Origin: Amblyomma americanum
Taxonomy: Eukaryota > Arthropoda > Arachnida > Ixodida > Ixodidae
Direction: 5' to 3'
Assembly: GCF_052857255.1 (NCBI RefSeq)
Contig: NC_135505.1
Coordinates: forward strand, 44,718,520-44,782,519
DNA: 64,000 bases
The notes under the pieces were generated by a model that ran no database searches, had not been told where the DNA came from, and saw nothing but the letters and a program-made list of their open reading frames with translations. The stretch's first letter is position 1. Each line of letters begins with the position of its first letter. The translations under genes were made by a program, and so were the position numbers. This document shows, in pieces, positions 56,900 through 64,000 of this stretch.

Positions 56900-58084
56900 A
56901 TGGCGGAAAGCAATAGCGGTGACAGTCGGCCGGTGCCAACAAACGTAATGTCAGTAGCTAAGCGCAGCCGTCTCGACGAGGAGTTGTTAATGCTGTTTGA
57001 TGAAGACAGCAGCTGCAGCGTCGACACAGGCTCGTCTTCGGACAGCAGCAGCAGCAGCAGCGATGACGACGATTTGGCGTTGTACGAGGAGATGTTCTAG
57101 CAGCTGTTTACCCCGCCGGAGAAGCGACCTAAGTTCGAGTCGTATCTGGAAAAGACAGTTGCCGCGTATTCTGACGAAGAGGTGAGTCCTTGTATCCCAT
57201 TTAAAACGGGCGATCAATAAGTTACCTGCGTTTGTTTCTTTTTTTACTCACCAATTTCGCAGGAACTTCCGATTGTCGCGGTCGGTTGCAAATGCTCTTG
57301 CAGCTGAGTTCGCGAAATCGCCACACTATCCCTCAAGGACCGATCGCGGAGGCCTGCCGCCAAAGTCGCCTCAAGAGCATGTGCTCTCCTTTTTGTGGTA
57401 AGATATTGCAATTTTTTAGTAGCAAAGAAAAAGGAGCTGTTATTTAAGATGACTGATTGAAGAAATTTAGGAGCAAAAAAGTCTGGGCGCATCTAACCGG
57501 GTGCGAAGCCTGAAATTGAATGCAGTAATACGTCGCGTGATGGAGAGTTTAGCAATCGATTTCTCGCTAAATGCTTATACTGCCTGAAAATTGCTTTTAA
57601 ATGTCACTGCTCTTCCGCAAGCGCCAGGCTCAACGGATCGCATTCTTCCCAAGTGCGAATTTAAATGTATGGGATCACAAATTCGACTTGCGCAGTTTTT
57701 TATTATTTCTGTTCTTGCCTGTGCTTCCGTTGTGACATTCAGTGGGAAAATATCGTATGGCAGTACCAAATGTGCCTGATGAACACGTGAAGCTTGTTCA
57801 GACAACTGGGCAGATGTGGATTTTTTTCTTTACGTCGCTGCAATGCTTGATGGTTAGATAAGATGCCAGTTTCACGATTTCGTGTTCTTATAAAATTGTA
57901 GCATTTTTTTTGCAGGTACGCTGCCAACAAATCCTGCATACGGGATGTTGCAGGGCGCTTTGAGCTCGGAGAAAGCACGCATCACAGGATGATGTACCGC
58001 GTCATGGCGTTTCTTCTCGACATCGCCCCACGCATCGTGACCTTCCCAGATGACTTGGAGAAGCTTGCCGATGAGTTTGAGCAG
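56900..58084 (+). pseudogene. PIF/Harbinger-type transposase, N-terminal exons
   Basis: Exon A starts MAESNSGDSRPV, has a Ser/Asp-rich acidic stretch, passes an in-frame TAG at 57098 and ends SDEE at a GTGAGT donor (57181). Exon B (57263-57397) reads NFRLSRSVANALAAEFAKSP and GGLPPKSPQEHVLSFLW. Its donor (GTAAGA) and the next acceptor (TTTGCAG) are phase-correct for exon C (57916-58084): YAANKSCIRDVAGRFELGES, MMYRVMAFLLDIAPRIV, FPDDLEKLADEFEQ, ending at a GTAATG donor. This is the helix-turn-helix region of HARBI1-like transposases. Exons A and B do not join in frame, and the catalytic DDE part (GCIDG and after) was not found. Introns suggest a gene-like past; the stop, shift and lost 3' half make it a pseudogene. 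Confidence 0.82.
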
Positions 58085-58164
58085 GTAATGAAAAAAAATG
58101 TCCTACTTTCAGTTTGTACTGTGCGTAGGAGTTGCACTAGTGTAGACAGTTGGTCTTGTTAGTG

Positions 58165-58275
58165 TGAGATCATCTCAAAAACCAGCTGTTACAACACATG
58201 AAGGAAAGAAGGCCTTTGTCCTGTCGCCTTCTTTCCTTCATGTGTTGTATGGGCTGGTTTTCAAGATCATAGGAG
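58165..58275. repeat. Hairpin with 23-bp perfect core; looks like joined PLE ends
   Basis: 58191-58213 and 58226-58248 are exact reverse complements with a 12-nt loop. Pairing extends outward with mismatches (AAAACCAGC-type blocks) to about 58170 and 58270. The CCAGC...ACAACAC...GGAAGA pattern also forms the outer ends of the mirrored PLE at 59868 and 62925, so this may be that element's termini with the body lost. Confidence 0.8.
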
Positions 58276-59867
58276 TCGCCCTTAATCAAAACAGCATATC
58301 ACTTGCCATGTATATTACCCTTCAAAGAAACCTGGTTTCTCCCTTCTGTTGCACCAATAAAGTTTCTTAAAGATCAGGTTCAATGCGATTTCTCTGCAAA
58401 TGTGCCTGTAAGAAAGAGTGGTTTGAAGGTGCACAAACCGAAGAACTGCTGGAGTGTATTGGATGTCACATAATTCATCTGACACATTTTTTAAACAATT
58501 CTGGTTATTTTATTTCCTTTTTAATGTTTATTGTTTGTCGGCTGCCTATAATTTTTGGATAAATTGAAAAGTACATGTACTGACTGGTATTTCATTCCAA
58601 TAATTATACCCATTATTATGAAGCTGTGTTGGAAGGTAGGTGCCCATTTAGTATGCGTGCTTTGAATTTCAGTGATTGTTTCTGCAATGCAAAATAGAGG
58701 ACAGGTCTCTGCTGTGCGAGTTTTTTGCAATGGAGTGAAAGTAGCTTGAGCAGCATTCGCTACTGTGTCACCCAGCCAAAAGTTCTCCCACAGACCATTG
58801 AGCTTCTGAATACCAATGTCTAAATCTCGAAGCTCTGGTTGCCCTTTCCGAGGTTTTCTGCATTAACGAGTGCAAGCCCAAGGGCTCAGAGCTTACAAGC
58901 ATTTGAAACCATTGAGCTATACACAGTAGTGCTGGGACAGTGCAGCAAGTCAGTGTGAATTAGGTCGCAATAAGCGTGGTTTACTGTAGAAAGCTAGTGT
59001 GAAAAACTAGTGGCGCTCCCAGAAACCGCTGTTTTTTTCTTAGTCAGTCATTGAAACAAAGCAATGCATGTAAAATTTGATATCTCACTTATCCCTCAAT
59101 TTTTTTCCAGCTAAAGACCAAGAGTTGCATGGAAGTTGTGCAAGCCATCAAGTTGCGTGTGATTTTTGCCAGGGACCTGGAGCAGGCTGGGAATTAGTGG
59201 ATGGCCAGTCGTATTACTCAGTAAGGCAAGCTTTTCTGTAAGTACAGTTTTTGGCATGGCATTGCTTAGGGATGCATGCACCAATCTGACTACTCTACGC
59301 CCGCCCATGCTTCAAGAATAATGAAGTACATGAAAAAAATTGATTGCCGAAAAAAAAATTTCCGCTTCTGTTATGCTTTTTCAGGAAAGTATTTGCCATT
59401 TAAAGGGCTGTGAAAACCTTAAAACTTATTATGTGCTTGTTGTGGCTTTTTTTCAAATTTTTCCTTCCACGTCTATGTTGGCCTGACCTTGTAGCTTGTC
59501 TGCATGAGATTGGCTGCTACCTACAGTTCGCTTTTTGTTGCTCCTTTATTGCCTGTCACAATCTTTACTTTGCGTGGCAGTGTCATGCAGTTTGGGAAGT
59601 AATCTGATCTTATTTCTGCATTGGCCTGATGTGCAAGCTTTTGCATGTGGGGCAGGTTTATGGTGTCCTTTTGTTTGCTGTAACTGCAGTTTGGCCATGA
59701 GGGTTAGAGGCTTAGTCCTTTTTTTATTTTGATGCATTGTCATATACTTCATGCATAAATTAATAAACTAAGCACTATTTTTTGTTATAAATGGACATTC
59801 ATTATAGCTGCGGCCATTATAAGTGCCCTTGACTCTAAAATGGCTGTCTTCCGGCATTCAGTAATAC
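58276..59867. other. Unassigned region, possibly intronic
   Basis: AT-rich. An acceptor-like TTTTTTTCCAG at 59110 precedes about 30 codons (LKTKSCMEVVQAIKLRV) with no Harbinger similarity. Confidence 0.4.
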
Positions 59868-60249
59868 ATCTTAAAACCAGCCGGAAGACACAACACAGGA
59901 GAAGAGATGAGCATAAGATGAGGCTGGTCTAACAACTGAAATTTTATTGAAGGAAAGTGGCAAAAGAAGACCTGCAAAGAGATTCAAGCACGCAAACCCC
60001 CAAAGCAGTGAGAGGGCAAAAAACAATCGAAAGGCACTGAAGTACTAGTAAACCATCTAAAAACTAATTCCTTACAGTGAAGGTTCACCGACGGTTTAGC
60101 CAGGCACTTGTTTTTAGCCTTACTGATGTAGTAAGCCTCAACTATATCAGGACAGATTTATCACTTCCCTAAACCACTGATGTGCCGCGGAAATCAGGCG
60201 TGCAAAGAGAAAGGTCGTCCTCCGATTGCATTCACGAGATTACACGTGC

Positions 60250-61345
60250 AGTGTCAGGTGAAAATTCGCCTTCCTCTCTATACAGTGAAAGTGCTCTCAG
60301 CCAGGCGCACATTCAGATATCTGCTTTTCTGCCCATAGTAGTTTCAGCTACGAGGCAGTGGAATGCAAAAAACACGTTTACTTTTGCAAGTGGTGAACAT
60401 TTTTTATCTGCCACTGCGCATAGCGGACGATTGCCCGTAGTTGTATCAAGCCTAGTTTGAACGAAGAAGCAAAGGGCTCCTACCTTACTTTTAGCGGTCA
60501 AGACAACAGCAACATCATACTTTGGTGCAACTTTCTTGGGACGGTGCGAAATGGCATGGAGGTAAGCTATCGAGCCCGTCTTTTTGTGCTGCTCAACTAC
60601 GTCAGCATCATGCGAATGGTGTTCCGTTCCCTGGAGAGAGTAAAAACACACTCTGACAGGTGCGCGAGATGGGCAAGTGGGAACCCAGGTGCCATTGGCT
60701 TGGAAACCTGCTCCGAGAATGCATTCTAAACACTGTGATGGCATGACTTCCATAAAGCGGTCCTTCATCAGCCTCGAGTGGTTCGACTCATAGCTAAGAG
60801 GCTTCCCGATCTTGGGCTGTGGCGCCAACATATGTGGTCGTCCGCAAACCGCAGGTCTAAGCCAAGAAGCTACAAACGGTTATGCTTAGTGAAATTCAGA
60901 CGTAAAAGATAGGCTTTGACCACATGCCTAAAGATTTCTAAAACGTCTTGTGTCAACTTATCTGAGCCCTCCTTGTGCAAAAAAATTAGGCAGCTATCAA
61001 CATAACGAAATGCTACTACTCCGAGGTCTTCCAAACAGGGCTATGATGCGGTATCGACTCTGGACAGAAGAATGTCGCGGAGGAACAGTGCAACCTGGGA
61101 CCCTCTGCATATGCCTGAATTCTGATGTAAATACCACCTTGCCAACTCACAAAAGTGGAGTTCTGTGGAGTTCTAATTTCTTGTGGACAGCAACCTGGGC
61201 AGGTGCTCTGCAGTGAGCATTGACATGGAGGGCCTGCACTATTCATTGTCACATGATAGACCTCTGAGGCATGTGCAAACTGCATCAGGGTGAACAATGA
61301 ACATGCTTTTACAGATGATAGCGTGATTTCGGTCGCTGGCTTCAT
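60250..61345 (-). pseudogene. PLE left arm: reverse transcriptase and GIY-YIG
   Basis: On the minus strand: STFVSWQGGIYI, then FRYVDSCLIFL (60993-61007; the second Asp of YxDD is Ser), LSYESNHSRLMKD, YLHAISHRPKKVAPKYDVA (open frame 60831-60313), and in another frame a GIY-YIG remnant (VFCIPLPRS-stop-NYYGQKSRYLNVRL). Stops at several points. PLE RTs are related to telomerase. Confidence 0.82.
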
Positions 61346-62275
61346 GGGGCTGTTGTCCTTTTACTGCAAATCCGCATTTGTCAGTTGGCAGGGCGGTATT
61401 TACACGCAGGTCGTACCTTTGCTCAGCAACATTTTTTTGTCTAAAGTCGATAAGGCATTAGAGCCCTATTTGGAAGACCTTGGCACAGTGTCATTTCGTT
61501 ATGTTCATGACTATCTAATTTTTCTGGAGATAGAAGGCTCAGATAAGTTGGCACAAGATGTTTTAGGAGTCTTTAAGGCATGCGGTCAAGGCCTGTCTTT
61601 TACATCAGAATTGTTTAAGCAGAACCGTTAGCAGTTTCTTGATGCAGACCTGCGCTTTGTGGACGAATATGTTTGTCGGGGCTACAGCTAAAGATCGGGG
61701 AAGGCTCTTTTTAGCTACGAGTCGGACCACACGTTGCTGGGGAAGGATGGTGAAGAGGTGTATTTGTCGCTGGTTAAGGTCAGTAAAGATGGAAACACTT
61801 GATGGGTGTGCAATCGTGTGCATGAAATCAGCTTTACATAAGTCATGCCATCACTGCTGATGACGCATTCTTGTAGCAGGTTTCCAAGCAGCTGGGTTCC
61901 CACTTGCCCATCTCAACAACCTGTCATAGTATGTGTTCACTCGCTCGAGGGTAAGGAACACATACTCCGATGATGCTGATACACCTTACCTCCACAGTAT
62001 GTCACAGTCTCAAGAAAGTCGCGGGAGAGCGTAATGCTGCTGTTGTCTTAACAGCGATGTGCAAGACAGGAGGCCTTTGCGCCGCCATTAAAAAGGCTTG
62101 ATAAAACTGGGTACTTGTCCACAATGGACGGTGTCACAAAAAAAGGTTCACCATTTGCAAACGTAATGGAGTTTATTGCGTTCCACTGCCTTATGGCTGC
62201 AACTAATATGGGCAGACAGGCAGATATCTGAATTTGCACCTGACTGAGAACTTTCACTCTATAGGGGGAAGGCAA
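61290..62275 (+). pseudogene. PLE right arm: reverse transcriptase and GIY-YIG
   Basis: Plus strand: SAFVSWQGGIYTQ, VVPLLSNIFLSKVDKAL, FRYVHDYLIFLE (61500-61514; first Asp of YxDD is His), LSFTSELFKQNR and a stop near 61631. Later frames give SLKKVAGERNAAVVLTA and NGVYCVPLPYGCN-stop-YGQTGRYLN, the GIY-YIG core. It is decayed independently of the left arm, since the active-site changes differ. Confidence 0.82.
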
Positions 62276-62587
62276 ACTCTAATCTGGCACTGCACGCTCA
62301 ATCTTGTGAATGCAAATCTGAGGATGACCTGTCTCTTTGCGCGACTAATTTCCACGAAATATCAGTAGTTTATGGAAGGGATAAATCTGTCGGTAGATAG
62401 TTGAGGCTTACTACATCGGTAAGGTTAAGGACACGTGTGGCTAAGCCGTCTTTAAACCTTCACTGTAAGGAATTTGCCGTTTTAGATGATTCATTAGTAT
62501 GCCAGTGACCTTTGATTGCACTTCGTCCTTTCACTGCTTTGGGTTTTTGTGCTCTTCGCGGGTCTTCTTTTGCGGCTTTCCTTCAAT

Positions 62588-62837
62588 GATGCCGCCGCGG
62601 TGGCTCAGTGGTTATGGCGCTCGGCTGCTGTCCCAAAAGACGCAGGTTCGATCCTGGCCGCGCCAGTCAAATTTCAATGGAGGCGAAATTTTAGAGGCCC
62701 GTGTACTGTGCGGTGTCAGTGCACGCTAAAGAACCCCAGGTGGGCGAAATTTCTGGAGCCCTCCAGTGCGGCGTCCCTCATAGCCTGTGTCGCTTTGGGA
62801 CGCTAAACCCTCACAAATCAAATGAAATAATTAAAAT
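62588..62837 (+). mobile_element. Ruka-type tRNA-derived SINE with 7-bp target duplication
   Basis: Starts GCCGCCGCGGTGGCTCAGTGG (A box), B box GGTTCGATCC, body through AAAGAACCCCAGGTGGGCGAAA, and ends GACGCTAAACCCTCACAAAT with an A-rich tail. CTTCAAT flanks it (62581-62587 and 62838-62844). Removing the SINE and one copy restores the match to the left arm of the PLE. Confidence 0.93.
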
Positions 62838-62925
62838 CTTCAATTAAATTTTTGTTAGTCCAGCCTCTTGAGCTCATGTCTTCTTGTGTGTTCTGCCTTT
62901 TGGCTGGTTTTAAGGTGAGTTAGTA

Positions 62926-64000
62926 CCAACTCGGCCAGTCATAAGCCTTGTTCAGTAGTACAACATTCTGAATAAAGTGGGAAGTTTACTAGGCTGTGTT
63001 GCCGGGGATCGTGTCCGCAGCAGTTGTGGGCAACTCAGAAGAGATAGCGTCATACCATTGGTTGTGTAATTGGCAGAGGATGATGTGAGGATGCTGCGCG
63101 AAAAGAAAATTTCATAATCGGATAATTATTTACAGCCAGAAATGACCAAAAGTAGCTGGGCCAGAGAAAAAGTGCCGCGAAATTTGAAAACGCTGGAAGT
63201 AGGTGGAGCTACAGCGTAGTGCCAAGTTTGAAAAACTGGAAGTATGGACAAAGCCAAAGCTTGGCGCCAAGTTTGAAAACTCGAAATGAGCAATCACGTG
63301 ACCAGTGATAGTTTCCTATACTTCACCAGGAGATAGAAAAAAGTATGATAAATTAGAGGCAATTAGGTAATTATTGAGAAGCAAAAGGCAATGAACGGGT
63401 GATTAGACTGGGCGGGTATTCAGTGAGTGGGCAGGAATGATTCATGGAGGAAAATTTGAAAACTCGAAATCGTTGCTGGGATGAAATGAGGGTAAAATAA
63501 GAGTTTATTGATAACCAATCAAGTCAACGAGAAAACGACCATGGCGTCAAATCTGAAAGGCGACCAGTGCCGAGGAGGCGTCAACGCTTTCACATTTTTT
63601 TTGCGCAGGTAGCAGCGGTGATCTCTATTTTTTCTTTTTTTCAGCCAGGACAAGAACCATTTTTCTTGGCTCATGGGCGATGTATCTAGGAACCTGCGGC
63701 CAGGACAACGCTGGACAGCATGCATCAGCAAGCTCGAAAAAAAAGCACGAAACAGTAAATAAAAATTGATCATTTTCATTTCAATCCTAGTGGTATTGTG
63801 CACGAATTAATCTGGAATGCACAAAGCTTGTCTTAATTGACGGGCGACAATTAACAAGCTGTGCATTTTTGTGCATTGCCTACTCCAGAACACAAATCCT
63901 GTGTTAATTGACAGGTGACAGAGTAACGACTGTTACACAGTGTACGAGCACTACACAAGACACACTACAGAAGACAAGGCAAACTACAGGAGACAAGACA
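62926..64000. other. Unassigned right-hand region
   Basis: 63170-63300 and 63450 repeat a loose AATTTGAAAA(C)...GGAAGT motif. The last 50 bp repeat ACTACA-AGACAAG units. No gene recognised; a minus-strand frame at 63519-63803 has no motif. Confidence 0.4.

Larger units (their letters stand above)
59868..62925. mobile_element. Mirrored Penelope-like element pair, 3 kb, with a nested SINE
   Basis: Reverse-complementary arms run from both ends: CTTAAAACCAGCC near 59870 and its complement near 62915, then ATTTTATTGAAGGAAAG-type blocks, TTCCTTACAGTGAAGGTT (60070 versus 62465), GTAGTAAGCCTCAACTAT and the GIY-YIG region, meeting near 61290. Each arm encodes a decayed PLE read outward from the centre. 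I estimate about 80% arm identity. A Ruka-type SINE lies inside the right arm. Confidence 0.85.

Noticed and set aside
1577..58084. Myb/SANT gene and Harbinger-type exons as the two proteins of one Harbinger element
   Set aside because: Harbinger elements do encode such a pair, but these lie over 50 kb apart on opposite strands with unrelated elements between.

Overview
The window is eukaryotic, repeat-dense, intron-bearing DNA, most likely from a hard tick (Ixodidae). The main evidence is the tRNA-headed SINE found in several copies, which looks like the Ruka-type SINE I know from Rhipicephalus. It sits among CR1/Jockey/I-type LINEs, a Ty3/gypsy element, Penelope-like elements (PLEs), a THAP/P-type transposon, a Harbinger-type remnant and a Mutator-like element. 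I see no bacterial-style operons, no rRNA or free-standing tRNA genes and no CRISPR. No gene here can be assigned to a conserved host pathway; almost all recognisable coding sequence belongs to mobile elements, much of it broken.

Layout. 0-5 kb: the N-terminus of a LINE ORF1 running off the left edge (minus strand, with a 2A-like motif and a duplicated 251-bp 5' unit), then a three-exon Myb/SANT pseudogene (minus). 5-13 kb: a degraded THAP/P-element transposase with a GC-rich insert, then a 677-bp MITE. 13-26.5 kb: a 5'-truncated LINE, a gypsy pol with one LTR and a nested SINE, a 300-bp tetranucleotide array that is the tail of a minus-strand LINE, and a head-to-head plus-strand LINE with a degenerate 2A motif. 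26.5-35 kb: a PLE scrap, SINEs and a 230-bp-arm inverted repeat holding a SINE. 35.3-37.9 kb: a nearly intact Mutator-like transposon with 14-bp terminal inverted repeats flanked by TTAA. 38-39 kb: the RNase H end of an I-group LINE. 39.3-43.7 kb: a chromodomain exon, a LINE insertion, and a long frame for a transposase-like protein whose D, D, C-x2-C, H-x4-H, E layout matches the RAG1/Transib core in two local spacings. 44-56 kb: SINEs, a LINE split by a mirrored PLE with a clear 8-bp target duplication, a small mirrored repeat, and an array of palindromic ~31-mers. 56.9-64 kb: exons of a Harbinger-type transposase and a 3-kb mirrored PLE holding a SINE.

How the parts relate. The region records layered insertion: SINE into gypsy, SINE into PLE, PLE into LINE, LINE into the chromodomain/RAG1-like locus. 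Three separate head-to-head PLE-like structures suggest a recurring insertion mode. The most promising objects are the RAG1/Transib-like frame (41.6-43.7 kb) and the TTAA-flanked Mutator-like element (35.3-37.9 kb), because both keep long, nearly uninterrupted coding sequence. All family calls come from reading motifs by eye; no database search was run.
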